Shown here: positions 10,424-18,745 of the stretch, piece after piece
How positions within the stretch are numbered: the first letter of the stretch is position 1
Layout of the letters: each line of letters starts with the position of its first letter
Source of the DNA: JBBRHQ01 sp963815645
Lineage (GTDB): Bacteria > Actinomycetota > Thermoleophilia > Solirubrobacterales > 70-9
Direction: 5' to 3'
Assembly: GCA_963815645.1 (NCBI GenBank)
Contig: CAWFHL010000001.1
Location: forward strand, 372,001-436,000
DNA: 64,000 bases
Program-made: the position numbers and the translations under genes
Notes under the pieces: model-generated
Told to the model about the DNA's origin: nothing
Database searches by the model: none
Seen by the model: the letters and a program-made list of their open reading frames with translations, nothing else

Positions 10424-11373
10424 GCCGCCACCTTCGAGGCGCGCCGCTCCCGCAGCCAGCTCGCCTCCTCGCGAAGCGCCGGCCCGAACTCCCGGCCGGG
10501 GTCGAAGTCGAGCACACGGACCGCGAGGGCCGGGTCGACCACGAACCGCGAGCTCGGCCCGCGGCTCGGCACCTTCTGGTGGTCCGGCTCCACCTCCATC
10601 GCCGCGGCGACCGCCCGCAGAACTTCCTCGGTGCTGCGCCCCACCCCCGTCCCCAGGTTGATCGTCGGCGGAAGCGAGGACCGCAGGCCGGCGTTGACGA
10701 TCGCGGCGGCGACGTCCTCGACGTGGACGTAGTCCCTGACATCGGACCCGTCCCCGTGGAGGATCGGCGCCTCGGAGCGAAGGAAGGCGTTGATGAAGGA
10801 GGGGACCGCCCGAGGGCCGTCCTCGCCCGGCCCGTAGACGGTCGAGAGGCGCAGGGTGACGACCGATCCCGGGCCGCGCGCGAGGCGGCGCTCCGCCTCG
10901 AGCTTCGCCTCCGAGTAGGGGGTCTGCGGCTGCGTGGCGGTCTCCTCGGTCACCGATTCCTCGTGCCAGGGGCCGTAGACGTCGACCGAGCTGGTGAACA
11001 CCAGCCGCGCCCCCGCGCCGGCCGCGAGCTCACCGATCGCGACCGCCGCCGCGGTGTTCACCTCGAGCTCGTGACGGCGGGCCGAGGAGCGGTCAGGCGG
11101 CGGCTGGTAGGCGAGCAGCGCGACCGCGTCCGCAGCGGCGATCAGCGGCTCGAGCGACTCGATCCGGCTCTGCTCCCACCAGCGGCTGAGGTCGACGATC
11201 GAGAGCTGTGGGTCGCCCTCGACCTCGGCGAGCCGCCACGGCTGCTTGGCGCAGCAGGCGGTCACCGCCGCCCCGGCGCCGAGCCCGGCGCGGACCACGG
11301 CGCTGCCGATGAAGCCGTCGGCGCCGATCACGAGCAACCGGCGCCCGGCAGCGATGTCGACGGATGGGGTCAC
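10420..11373 (-). CDS. NAD-dependent epimerase/dehydratase (extended SDR)
   Basis: Chosen start GTG 11373, five bases after the preceding epimerase stop; longer upstream readings are antisense to that gene. The 317-residue product has a Rossmann GADGFIGS loop, FTSSVDVYG with the catalytic Ser/Thr region, and YSEAK giving the YxxxK active site. The TVYGPGEDGPRAVPSFINAF and DYVHVEDVA blocks of nucleotide-sugar epimerases and dehydratases follow. The N-terminal glycine pattern (IGADGFIG) is slightly non-standard. It likely makes or modifies a nucleotide sugar for the two glycosyltransferases downstream. The specific product (for example a 4-keto or C4-epimer sugar) cannot be read from sequence. 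Confidence 0.85.
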   Translation of the reverse strand: MTPSVDIAAGRRLLVIGADGFIGSAVVRAGLGAGAAVTACCAKQPWRLAEVEGDPQLSIVDLSRWWEQSRIESLEPLIAAADAVALLAYQPPPDRSSARRHELEVNTAAAVAIGELAAGAGARLVFTSSVDVYGPWHEESVTEETATQPQTPYSEAKLEAERRLARGPGSVVTLRLSTVYGPGEDGPRAVPSFINAFLRSEAPILHGDGSDVRDYVHVEDVAAAIVNAGLRSSLPPTINLGTGVGRSTEEVLRAVAAAMEVEPDHQKVPSRGPSSRFVVDPALAVRVLDFDPGREFGPALREEASWLRERRASKVAA

Positions 11374-11377
11374 CGGG

Positions 11378-12406
11378 TTACCAGTTGCGAACGGGCTGCG
11401 GGCTGCGGACCGGCTGCGGGCTGCGAACGGGCTCGGAATTGCCCACCGCCGCTCGCTTGCCCTGCTCCCGCTCCCAGGCCACATAGCGCTCGAGGCCCTC
11501 GCGGATCGGGACCATCGCGCGGAAGCCGGTCGCCTCCCAGGCCTTGGTGGTTTCCGCACAGTGATGCATGACGTCGCCCGGGCGGCCGTTCACGTACTCG
11601 GGTTCGAGCTGACCGGCGTCGAGGATCTCCAGCAGCGACTCGCAGACCTCCCGGACGCTGACGCCGGAGCCGTGGGCGATGTTCACAGCCTCCCCGACCA
11701 GCTCGTCGCGGGCCGCCGCGAGGACGATTCCAGCGGCGCTCTCCTCGACCCAGGTGAAATCACGGGTCTGGGTGCCGTCGCCGAAGATCACCGGCCTCTC
11801 GCCCGCTCTGATCCGGGAGACGAACTTCGGGATCACCTCGGCGCTGGTGCCCTCGGCGTGCTCGCGGGGACCGTAGGCGTTGAACGGGCGGATCACGATC
11901 ACCGGCAGGCCGTAGGTTCGCATGCATGCCTGGGCGTTGAGCTCCCCGGCCGCCTTGCTCGCGCCATAGACGGTGGTCGGCTCGAGTGGATGGGTCTCCG
12001 CCATGCGACCGTCGATCGCCGACCCGTAGGCCTCCGAGGAGGAGACGTAGGCGAACCGCTTCACCCCCGCCTTCACCGCCGCGAGCGCGGTGAGCAGTGT
12101 GCCGGTGGCGTTGATCTCGTGGGTGCGCTCGGGGTCGCTGAGCGAGGCCCGCAGGTTGTCGCAGGCCATGTGGATGACGATGTCGGCGCCGGAGAGCAGC
12201 GGCTGCATGAAGGGCCTGTCGAAGATGTCCCCGACCTCGAGCTCGGCCCCGGCCGCGATTGCGGCCGAGAGGTTCTCCGGCCGGCCGACGCTGAGGTCGT
12301 CGATCGCGACGACCTGCGCCCCGCCCTCGACCAGTCGGTCGACCACATGGCTGCCGATGAACCCGGCGCCGCCCGTGACGACAACTCGCTTCGATGCGAT
12401 TCTCAT
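11378..12406 (-). CDS. NAD-dependent nucleotide-sugar epimerase/dehydratase (GalE/RmlB-like)
   Basis: A 342-residue extended SDR. It has the NAD-binding VVVTGGAGFIGSHVVDRLVE, the acidic IDDLSVGRPENL segment, SSSEAYG, the YGASKAAGE active-site YxxxK, and RPFNAYGPREHAEGTSAEVI and GDGTQTRDFTWVEE. This is the standard layout of UDP- or dTDP-sugar 4-epimerases and 4,6-dehydratases. The last 20 residues are a tandem repeat (SPQPVR twice) matching a near-perfect DNA repeat at 11388-11433, which looks like a recent slippage extension. It starts 21 bases after the sugar transferase stop. It supplies activated sugars for this cluster; the exact substrate is not assignable. Confidence 0.87.
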   Translation of the reverse strand: MRIASKRVVVTGGAGFIGSHVVDRLVEGGAQVVAIDDLSVGRPENLSAAIAAGAELEVGDIFDRPFMQPLLSGADIVIHMACDNLRASLSDPERTHEINATGTLLTALAAVKAGVKRFAYVSSSEAYGSAIDGRMAETHPLEPTTVYGASKAAGELNAQACMRTYGLPVIVIRPFNAYGPREHAEGTSAEVIPKFVSRIRAGERPVIFGDGTQTRDFTWVEESAAGIVLAAARDELVGEAVNIAHGSGVSVREVCESLLEILDAGQLEPEYVNGRPGDVMHHCAETTKAWEATGFRAMVPIREGLERYVAWEREQGKRAAVGNSEPVRSPQPVRSPQPVRNW

Positions 12407-12427
12407 CAGCCAGCCACCACCTTTCGT

Positions 12428-13882
12428 CTAGTTCGCGCCCCTGCCACCGGTTATCGCCGGAAGCGTCCGGACCAGGAGCCTGATGTCCTGCCACAGAGAC
12501 CAGTTCGTGACGTAGAGGTAATCGAGCCCGATCATCTCTTCGAAGGGGATGCTGGTCCGGCCGAGCACCTGCCACAGCCCGGTTATCCCCGGCGTCAGAT
12601 CGAGCCGGCGCCGCCCCCAGCCGTCGATCTGCTCGTCGACCGCCGGCGGCATCGGCCGGGGGCCGACCAGGCTCATGTCGCCCTTCAGCACGTTGACCAG
12701 CTGCGGCAGCTCGTCGATGCTGGTCTGGCGCAGGACGCGCCCCACCCGGGTGACCCGCGGATCGCGCTCCAGCAGGAGCCAGGCGGGGTGGGAGCTCTGC
12801 GAGCGAAGCTCCGCCTCCCGCTCCTCCGCGTCCTCGGCCATCGTCCTGAACTTGAAGAGGCGGAAGCGCCGCTCGCCCCGGCCGATCCGCTCCTGGGCGA
12901 AGAAGACCGGGCCCCGCGAGGTCAGCTTGATCGCCAGCGCCGCGACCAGCATCAGCGGCAGGGTCACCAGCAGCACCCCGGCCGCAATCACGATGTCGAG
13001 GCAGCGCTTCATCGCCCGGGAGGAGCGGGTCAGGGCGGGAGGGTTGATGCCGAGCAGCGTCACCCCCTCGACGTCATCGACCTCGACCGAGGAGCCGAGG
13101 ATCTCGACCAGGTTGGGAACCAGGCTGATCTTGATCTCCAGGTCCGAGCAGCGCCTCGCGATCCCGAGGAGGACGTCACTGTCGAGGTCCTGGTGGAGGA
13201 TCACCCTGTCGACGCCGGCCAGCTGGCCGGCGGTCTCGAGCCCGGCCTCCGTGCTGCCGACGCAGCGAACCCCTTCGATCGGGTCCTCGGGGCCGTCTCC
13301 CGCCTTCAGGTAGCCGATCGGGTCGAGGCCGTACTCGGGATGGATCCTCATCTTGCGCACCAGCAGCGCGGCGGTCGGCCCGTCGCCGACCAGCAGGACG
13401 CGTTCGCGTGGGCTCCAGCGAGTGATCGCGCCGCGCGCGGCGACCCGGGCCAGGAGGATCCCGACGAATGCGACGACGAAGAAGGTGGCTTCCTGCGCGA
13501 GCTGGATGCGGTCGGGCCAGGCGACCTTCGAGTAGGCCCAGAGCCCCAGGGAGCCGACCAGCAGCGCGTGGAAGAGCCAGGGTATGTCGTCGACGGTCGA
13601 GTGGCTGACCCGCTTCGAATCGCGGTCATACAGCCGGTAGACCTTGAACAGGGCAACCCAGAACGGCAGAGAGATCAGGCCGAGGGCGAGGTCGGCTCCG
13701 GCATGTGGCGACGGAGTCACCAGCAGCAGGGCGATCGCAATCGCCGCCGCGATCGCGGCGGCGTCGGATGCGGCGAGGGCTCGCCTGGTGATGTGGTCTC
13801 GCCGCCGCGGGACGACAGCGGGCGAATCCAGCGGCCTCGTCCCGACCACCGTTCGCACCGCGGTTTGACCGGCGGCGCTCAC
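12428..13882 (-). CDS. Initiating sugar-phosphate transferase (polyprenyl-phosphate, WbaP/CpsE type)
   Basis: The start is GTG 13882, which overlaps the upstream stop (GTGA); a longer reading to 14218 is antisense shadow. The N-terminus has several hydrophobic spans (ALAASDAAAIAAAIAIALLL, WLFHALLVGSLGLWAYSKVA). A central CoA-binding/Rossmann-like region (VLLVGDGPTAALLVRKM) follows, then the C-terminal catalytic domain. Catalytic-domain motifs are the membrane re-entrant CLDIVIAAGVLLVTLPLMLV, FFAQERIGRGERRFRLFKFR then TM, IDELPQLVNVLKGDMSLVGP and PGITGLWQV. Length 484 residues, normal for the family. It transfers hexose-1-phosphate from a nucleotide sugar to undecaprenyl phosphate, the first membrane step of exopolysaccharide synthesis. 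Confidence 0.92.
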   Translation of the reverse strand: MSAAGQTAVRTVVGTRPLDSPAVVPRRRDHITRRALAASDAAAIAAAIAIALLLVTPSPHAGADLALGLISLPFWVALFKVYRLYDRDSKRVSHSTVDDIPWLFHALLVGSLGLWAYSKVAWPDRIQLAQEATFFVVAFVGILLARVAARGAITRWSPRERVLLVGDGPTAALLVRKMRIHPEYGLDPIGYLKAGDGPEDPIEGVRCVGSTEAGLETAGQLAGVDRVILHQDLDSDVLLGIARRCSDLEIKISLVPNLVEILGSSVEVDDVEGVTLLGINPPALTRSSRAMKRCLDIVIAAGVLLVTLPLMLVAALAIKLTSRGPVFFAQERIGRGERRFRLFKFRTMAEDAEEREAELRSQSSHPAWLLLERDPRVTRVGRVLRQTSIDELPQLVNVLKGDMSLVGPRPMPPAVDEQIDGWGRRRLDLTPGITGLWQVLGRTSIPFEEMIGLDYLYVTNWSLWQDIRLLVRTLPAITGGRGAN

Positions 13883-15468
13883 GTCACGACCAGGACGCGA
13901 CGAAGGCCCTCGGGCTCGTCCGTCGGCAGGTTGCCGACGGCGTCTGCCCCAGGATCGACGACTGTGGCTATCGCCGCCCTCAGCCCGGCCCCATCGCTCG
14001 CCTTGACCACCTCCCCGCGCACCCCGGCATCGAGCGCGCTGCGGACATCGGCCGACTCGAGCGAGTTGGAGCAGAGCAGGATCGGCACCCCTGGACAGAC
14101 CGCGGCCAGCGCCTCGGACATCTCGTCCACGTCGACCTCCTCCGAATCGCAGGCGAGGAGGATCAGACTGAGCCGGTCGCTGTTTCTGTCGGCGGCGACG
14201 ATCGTGGACGCCCCGCACTCGGCCTCGACCACCTCATCGAAGGGAAGGGATTCCTCGAGCAAGCCGCGCATCGCGGCGTGCCCGTTGCCGGGGCCATGGA
14301 CGAGCAGCGCCGCCCGCTGTCGGCGCTCCTCGCGGGGTTCCTTCACCGTGATGTCATCCGGATCGAGCGATCCGAGGACCTGCAGGAGAGCCAGCTCGTT
14401 CGCCTCCTCGGCCCGCCTGAAGGCCCGGCGCCTCTCGACCAATACCGACGATCCCCCCTCTCGCAGTGAGCGGTCCGCGGCTTCGGTGAGCGAGACAACG
14501 TCACGGGCGAGCGATGTTTCGGCGGTCATCTGCTCGCCCGAGCGTATCGCGTCCAGGAAGGCCTCGATCTCGGCTCCGAGCGGCTCGTAAGTCTCCAATT
14601 TCGGCGCCAGGATGTCGCCGGTGCGATAGGAGAGGTTGTACTCGCCGAAGGTCTCCGGATCGCGGTAGACGACCCCCTGGTCATACAGCTTGATCGGCTC
14701 GGCGCTGCCGTCGTCGTAGACGATCATCTTCTCGCTGCCGACGATCACGGTCCGCCGCAGCTTGCTCGGCGAGAGCCAGCTCAGCTCGATGTTCGCGACT
14801 ATCCCGGAGCTGAACTCCAGGGCGACGAAGGCAACGTCGGGGATGCCCTTGACGATCGAGTCGCGACCGACCGCCTGAACCTTCCTCGGCAGCTCTCCGA
14901 GCCAGTAGAGGAGGATCGAGAAGTCGTGCGGGCCCAAGTCCCAGACAACACTCACGTCGCGCTGGTGGAGCCCGAGGTTGACCCGGCTCGAAGAGATGAA
15001 GTAGATGTCACCAAGCTCACGGCGAGCGAGCAGGTCCTTGGTGGTCCGCACCGCGGGGCTGTAGATGAAGGTGTGACCCGGCATCAGGATGCGATCAACC
15101 TGATGCGCCAGGGAGACAAGCGAGTCCACCATCCGGGCGGAGGACGCCAGCGGCTTCTCGATGAATGTGTGCTTACCGGCCTCCAGAGCCCGGCGGCCGA
15201 GCTCGTAATGCGTCCCAACCGGGGTGGCGATCAGCACGGCGTCGACGTCGGGGTCATCCAACACCTCCCCGAAGTCGGTGGTGAAGCTGACATTCGGATA
15301 GCGGCGCCGGTAGCGCGCAAGGCGATCGCTGTCGAGGTCGCAGGCCCATTTGACCTGCACACCGCCGATCTCGACCAGGATCCGCATCAGGTTCGGCCCC
15401 CAGTAGCCGAGGCCGACCACCGCCATCCCGAGAGGCTCCTCGGGGCCGCGAGCGTTCCCCCCGCTCAT
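13879..15468 (-). CDS. Gfo/Idh/MocA oxidoreductase fused to a C-terminal receiver-like domain
   Basis: ATG 15468 is chosen because GGAG lies six bases upstream; a TTG 30 bases earlier is possible. Residues about 12-135 form the NAD(P)-binding fold (GMAVVGLGYWGPNLMRIL, then DVDAVLIATPVGTHYELGRR and KHTFIEKPLA). Residues 136-370 form the sugar-binding domain (HTFIYSPAVR, DLGPHDFSILLYWLGELP). This is the usual UDP-sugar 3-dehydrogenase type of oxidoreductase. About 30 linker residues (VERRRAFRRAEEANELALLQ) lead to a second domain of about 130 residues (RAALLVHGPGNGHAAMRGLL, LSLILLACDSEEVD, VPILLCSNSL, ALDAGVRGEVVKA). Its strand-helix pattern is that of a CheY-like receiver, but the acidic pocket and lysine are not clearly complete. 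It is first gene of the operon. Confidence 0.8.
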   Translation of the reverse strand: MSGGNARGPEEPLGMAVVGLGYWGPNLMRILVEIGGVQVKWACDLDSDRLARYRRRYPNVSFTTDFGEVLDDPDVDAVLIATPVGTHYELGRRALEAGKHTFIEKPLASSARMVDSLVSLAHQVDRILMPGHTFIYSPAVRTTKDLLARRELGDIYFISSSRVNLGLHQRDVSVVWDLGPHDFSILLYWLGELPRKVQAVGRDSIVKGIPDVAFVALEFSSGIVANIELSWLSPSKLRRTVIVGSEKMIVYDDGSAEPIKLYDQGVVYRDPETFGEYNLSYRTGDILAPKLETYEPLGAEIEAFLDAIRSGEQMTAETSLARDVVSLTEAADRSLREGGSSVLVERRRAFRRAEEANELALLQVLGSLDPDDITVKEPREERRQRAALLVHGPGNGHAAMRGLLEESLPFDEVVEAECGASTIVAADRNSDRLSLILLACDSEEVDVDEMSEALAAVCPGVPILLCSNSLESADVRSALDAGVRGEVVKASDGAGLRAAIATVVDPGADAVGNLPTDEPEGLRRVLVVT

Positions 15469-16003
15469 CGTGGGCTCCACCCGCCCTGGGGCCGGCAAAG
15501 GGTCATTTCGGAGTACAGGGCCGGCCCCTTCGCCGAGGAGCCTCCCGCAAGGACATCATCAAGGAGCCTCCTTCCGGTCATCGATCGCGCCCATCAATAC
15601 CACATAGTCGGTAACCCGCTCGAACATGCGTCGAGGTTCCGGACCCTGCAACCCATCTTGCGTCGGAAGGAGCCGGACATTAGGCGTCGACGGCCAACAG
15701 GGCTGGACGAATCGTCTACCGCCCCGCCTTCGCCGCGAGCTCGCTAGCGCCCCCGCGTCTGGTCGGGTCGCGGAGGCTGCGGGCGATGTAGGCCTTCTCC
15801 TCCGGTTAGGGCCAAAAGCGAGCCGCTCCTCCTCAAGCGAGCGATCCTCGTAGCGGTGCGCGGACAAACGGTGCGCGGCGGCGAACCGAGCGGCCTTATG
15901 CCAACCGATCCGATCTCGACCTCCCGCGACCATGCTGATGTAGTGACGCCTGGCACTCGAGGGTCAGAACCCGATTGGAGGGCAGGGGTCATACTCCCTA
16001 GAT
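15469..16003. other. Gene-free stretch upstream of the polysaccharide operon
   Basis: About 530 bases without a convincing gene. The overlapping open frames here have arginine- and proline-rich translations with no recognisable domain. The part next to 15468 must contain the promoter of the minus-strand oxidoreductase-led operon, but I see no clear -35/-10 pair. At 15990-15995 there is CATACT eight bases before the next ATG (16004), resembling the leader box of other SnoaL-type genes in this window. Confidence 0.4.
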
Positions 16004-16354
16004 ATGTCTCAGCGGAGCGTCGGGGTTGTGCAGCGTGTATATCGCGAAGCTGCCGACGGTAATTCGTCTGGTTCGCAATGGCTGGACGAGCGAGTTCCGT
16101 CGCGTCTTCGTTCCTCGCCCGATGCCGTGATCGGGGAGTCAGTCGACCTGCCACGGTGGAAGCCTGAGCGTTTCTTTGACCTTCAAGAGCGGGTGCTCGT
16201 TCGAGTCAGGCTCTCCGGCCGCGGAAGTAAGACAGGCCGCGAAATCGAAACGCGGATAGCACACCTGTGGACGTTCGAGCCTAGCCAGCCAGCCCAACTC
16301 TGCGTCTATCACGATTGGGAGTCGGCCCTCAAGGCCGTTGGTCTGGCGGAATAA
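16004..16354 (+). CDS. SnoaL-like (NTF2-fold) protein, shortened and divergent
   Basis: A 116-residue frame starting MSQRSVGVVQRVY, a diverged form of the MSQENVEVVRRVY start found in other copies here, and ending ALKAVGLAE, the matching family tail. The middle (VLVRVRLSGRGSKTGREIET) matches the central beta-strands of SnoaL-like proteins, but a segment of about 30 residues expected in between is missing or scrambled. The family has a cone-shaped NTF2-like fold used as isomerase, cyclase or small-ligand binder, and most Thermoleophilia copies have no known substrate. It overlaps the convergent GDPD gene by 46 bases. It may be a decaying copy. Confidence 0.5.
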   Translation: MSQRSVGVVQRVYREAADGNSSGSQWLDERVPSRLRSSPDAVIGESVDLPRWKPERFFDLQERVLVRVRLSGRGSKTGREIETRIAHLWTFEPSQPAQLCVYHDWESALKAVGLAE

Positions 16355-17151
16355 GCAAGGCGGCGAGGCCGAACTCGCGGTCTCCCCGGGATCGTCAGCC
16401 CCCTGCCGGGGCCGAACAGATCCTCGGCCTCGGCACGCAGCTCGTGAGGTCTGTCGGTGCCGATCGCGTCGGGAGAAAACTCAAGCACACGGGGGAGGAA
16501 CTGATGATGGTTCACAGTGCCGACGTTGACGCTCAATCCTGCGTCGCGGAGCACTCCTACCAGTGGTTCGGTGAGCATGAAGTGCTCGATCGAGACTCCG
16601 CCGACACCGGTCTGGAGAGCCCATGCGGCCAGCGACTCGGGGGCGTAGTCGGCCCAGATCACGAGACGGGTCGCGATTCCGTGCGCAGCAGCCACGGCGC
16701 AAGCCTCGCCGTGAAAGCTGATCACCTCGACGCGGTCGAGGCCCGGCTGCCCCATTAGGCGCCTGCAAAGGGCCTCGGCGGTGCGAGCGGCGAGCAAGGG
16801 ATCCGCGTGCGCCTTGACGTCGAACTGGAGGCCGACCCCGCCCGGCACGAGCTGGAGCAGGTCTTCGAGCTCGAGTGGGCGCTCCCCCGTCGGCTCACCA
16901 GCAGAGTCTCGGATCCACGCCGACCGGATCTCCGCAACGCTTCGCCCGTGCGCCCAACCCTCGAGGGTGGTGCCCAGCGCCAGCAAAGGGTCGTGCAGGA
17001 GCACAAGGCCGCCGTCGGCGGTCAGGCAGACATCGGTCTCGAGCCCCTCGAAAGGTCCGCACAGGGTGTGCTCGAGCGCGGCGGCCGAGGAGTCCGGGCC
17101 GTAGTGGCGGCCGAGCCTGTGCGCGTATAGCGGGGGTAAGGCGGAAGCCAT
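16309..17151 (-). CDS. Glycerophosphodiester phosphodiesterase family protein
   Basis: A 280-residue protein with the GDPD TIM-barrel motifs. HRLGRHYGPDSSAAALEHTL stands for the usual HRG...PENT segment, FEGLETDVCLTADGGLVLLH then D carries the metal-binding E-x-D and catalytic H-D, and VGLQFDVKAH and VEVISFHGEA follow. The first motif has HRLG rather than HRG. The enzyme family splits glycerophosphodiesters into glycerol-3-phosphate and an alcohol. No signal peptide is seen, so it is probably cytoplasmic. The C-terminal 45 residues beyond the barrel are basic and may be read-through of the overlap with the convergent SnoaL gene. Confidence 0.85.
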   Translation of the reverse strand: MASALPPLYAHRLGRHYGPDSSAAALEHTLCGPFEGLETDVCLTADGGLVLLHDPLLALGTTLEGWAHGRSVAEIRSAWIRDSAGEPTGERPLELEDLLQLVPGGVGLQFDVKAHADPLLAARTAEALCRRLMGQPGLDRVEVISFHGEACAVAAAHGIATRLVIWADYAPESLAAWALQTGVGGVSIEHFMLTEPLVGVLRDAGLSVNVGTVNHHQFLPRVLEFSPDAIGTDRPHELRAEAEDLFGPGRGLTIPGRPRVRPRRLAYSARPTALRADSQS

Positions 17152-17289
17152 CTGTGAGCGGGCTCAATTCAAGTGGCGGATCCACCGCGACCTGTTAATG
17201 GCCTGCAACGTAGATGTTTCGGCTCTGTGAACCCGGATTGGCCCTGCGTGAGCTTCAGTCCGCAGGGGCCGAGCTGAGCGTCCCCCTTA

Positions 17290-17661
17290 TCAGCCGACCA
17301 GCCAGATTTCGCCGTCGCGAAGCTCGACCGGGAACGTCTTCAGTGATATGGCGCCGGCAGTCGCCTTGACGGTGCCCGCCAGAGGCTTAAACGCGCCCTG
17401 AGGACCGCGCACCATCTTGCCGCTGCCGACGTCATAGCGGGCGGCGTGCCGAGGGCACTCAAGGCATCCATCCTCGGTTACTTGCCCCTCGCCCAGGGAC
17501 GCAAAGAGGTGGCGGCAGCGGTTGGAGACCGCAAACGGCTTGCCGTCGCTGATGCCTACGGCCAGGGCACCGTGCGGTGTCGGATCGACCACGGCGACCC
17601 GTGAGTCTCCGAGCTCGGAGACGCCTACGAGGCGGGTGGCGGACTGCTCGGAAGTGCTCAC
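17290..17661 (-). CDS. Rieske [2Fe-2S] domain protein
   Basis: A 123-residue single-domain protein. The cluster ligands are CRH near residue 48 and CPRH near residue 69, with the spacing of soluble Rieske ferredoxins (C-x-H ... C-x2-H). VSNRCRHLFASLGEG and CLECPRHAARYDVGSGKMVR are diagnostic. A GPQGAFKPLAGTV loop and a terminal GEIWLVG strand complete the fold. It is likely a small electron carrier for a partner oxygenase or reductase not present next to it. The flanking gaps are short and no operon partner is evident. Confidence 0.9.
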   Translation of the reverse strand: MSTSEQSATRLVGVSELGDSRVAVVDPTPHGALAVGISDGKPFAVSNRCRHLFASLGEGQVTEDGCLECPRHAARYDVGSGKMVRGPQGAFKPLAGTVKATAGAISLKTFPVELRDGEIWLVG

Positions 17662-17757
17662 CTGCCGACTATCTCACACCAAGCTATGCGGGCGCCTGAC
17701 TTCGGCGCCCTTCGTGCTTGCTCCTTGCCTGCGGGCGAGGAATTAGGAATCAATCAT

Positions 17758-17940
17758 CTAGACGGGGTAGAGAAACGTGTAGGCCGCCGTCATGCCCTCC
17801 TGGGTCCACTGGGCCAGGCAATAACGGCAGGTGCCCCCCTTCTCATCTGGGACGTCAATCGTCTTGGGTGGCCGGCCCTCCACGGCCTCGACCTCGACCG
17901 TCTTGCCTTGCATAGGCCCGTCCTCCAGGAGCGCCCGCAC
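17758..17940 (-). CDS. Small conserved protein with CxxC, unknown function
   Basis: A 60-residue frame from GTG 17940: RALLEDGPMQGKTVEVEAVE, then RPPKTIDVP, CRYCLAQWTQEG and a tail MTAAYTFLYPV. The order 'D/GGPxxGxxVEV ... PPxxIxVP ... Y' is that of a small actinobacterial hypothetical family of which many phage-borne and chromosomal copies exist. The paired cysteines could bind a metal. No neighbour gives a functional clue. Confidence 0.5.
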   Translation of the reverse strand: MRALLEDGPMQGKTVEVEAVEGRPPKTIDVPDEKGGTCRYCLAQWTQEGMTAAYTFLYPV

Positions 17941-18081
17941 GGCGGCAGCATACGTCGGCAGGCCCCCCGATTGAACAGCCGTTTCTCACTAGGCCCCACG
18001 GACGCCCCGCTTGACGACGCGCGCCAGAAAGTTGGCCGCTCGGCGTTTCCCGTTCCCCTCGCGGCTGAGGCGGCCTGCTTC

Positions 18082-18131
18082 CTAGAGCCGTTTAGAAGCC
18101 CAAAGCGAACTTCGCGTCCTCGGACATCATC
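18082..18131 (-). repeat. Copy C of the MIP18-type gene 3' tail (att-like)
   Basis: About 50 bases that match the last codons plus stop and some downstream bases of the gene ending at 24094. On the minus strand it encodes the same tail MMSEDAKFALGF and stop TAA, with synonymous changes (GCT, TTG, GGC, TTC). The bases beyond the stop (ctagagc-gttta) also match. No rest of the gene is attached. Confidence 0.7.
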
Positions 18132-18148
18132 CGGGCGGTTTGGGGGCC

Positions 18149-18315
18149 GGGCCATGGTCAGGGAGATCGCTCTCGGCTGTGGGGCGGGGAGGGGAGCCCC
18201 ACGCCCGGATGGGAGCCATTACTTGGATATCTGGCCCGTCAGCGGCAACTCCCCCGACAAACGCGCCTTAGGCCTTGCCCGTCAGTGGCGTCCAGCAAAC
18301 AAGACGCCCGTCCCT
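18149..18315 (+). repeat. Dispersed repeat, copy 1 (about 165 bases)
   Basis: The segment starting gggccatggtcagggagatc is nearly identical for its first 60 bases to 58686 onward. It continues with clear but weaker similarity (agccattactt / agccactactt; acaaacgcgcct in both) for about 165 bases. It ends just before the leader of a SnoaL-like gene here. It contains a G-rich and C-rich inverted segment (ggggaggggagcccc). No coding frame is shared by both copies. Confidence 0.75.
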
Positions 18316-18330
18316 CGGCCCAACCTCAGC

Positions 18331-18336
18331 GATACT
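18331..18336 (+). promoter_or_regulatory. GATACT box, probable leaderless -10 of SnoaL-like gene
   Basis: GATACT followed by nine bases (gcgcagacg) and then ATG 18346. The same box, spacing and surrounding bases recur at 55421 and 55936, and with ten bases at 59573, each before a SnoaL-type start. Confidence 0.5.
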
Positions 18337-18345
18337 GCGCAGACG

Positions 18346-18742
18346 ATGTCGCAGGAGAACGTGGAGATCGTGCGGGCCGCAATCGACGCATTCAATCGGG
18401 GAGATGTCGACGCCGCGTTCAAGGACTGTGATTCCAGATTTCGAATACGACCAGACGCGGGCCGTCGGCATTGACCGTGGCGTGTTCAACCTCGAACAGT
18501 TCCGAAGCTTGCTGACCACGTTCACCGACAGCTGGGAGTCCTTCACGATCCACGCCGACGAGCTGATCGACGCAGAAGAGGGCGTGGTAATGCCGTTTAC
18601 GAATGTGGCGCGGGGCCGCGATGGAATCGACGTCCAGGCTCGCGGCATCTGGGTCTGGACGATTCGCAACGGCTCGATTGTGCGTGCCTGCCTCTTTCAG
18701 GACCGTCAGGAGGCCCTCGAAGCCGCAGGGCTGTCGGAGTAG
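18346..18742 (+). CDS. SnoaL-like (NTF2-fold) protein, one frame change
   Basis: ATG 18346 gives MSQENVEIVRAAIDAFNRGD. Near 18425 the frame changes and continues PDFEYDQTRAVGIDRGVFNL, then FRSLLTTFTDSWESFTIHAD, GIDVQARGIWVWTIRNGSIV and the family tail EALEAAGLSE. The combined length of about 131 residues is normal. These proteins form an NTF2-like cone that can hold a small hydrophobic ligand; no substrate is known. The stop TAG is followed after three bases by the ATG of the next copy (TAGGCGATG), so the two would be co-translated. The single frame change may be a sequencing indel. Confidence 0.7.
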
Positions 18743-18745
18743 GCG

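Noticed and set aside
11246..14590. 1114-codon plus-strand open frame
   Set aside because: It is the complement of two epimerases, the sugar transferase and part of the oxidoreductase, all with full motifs on the minus strand.
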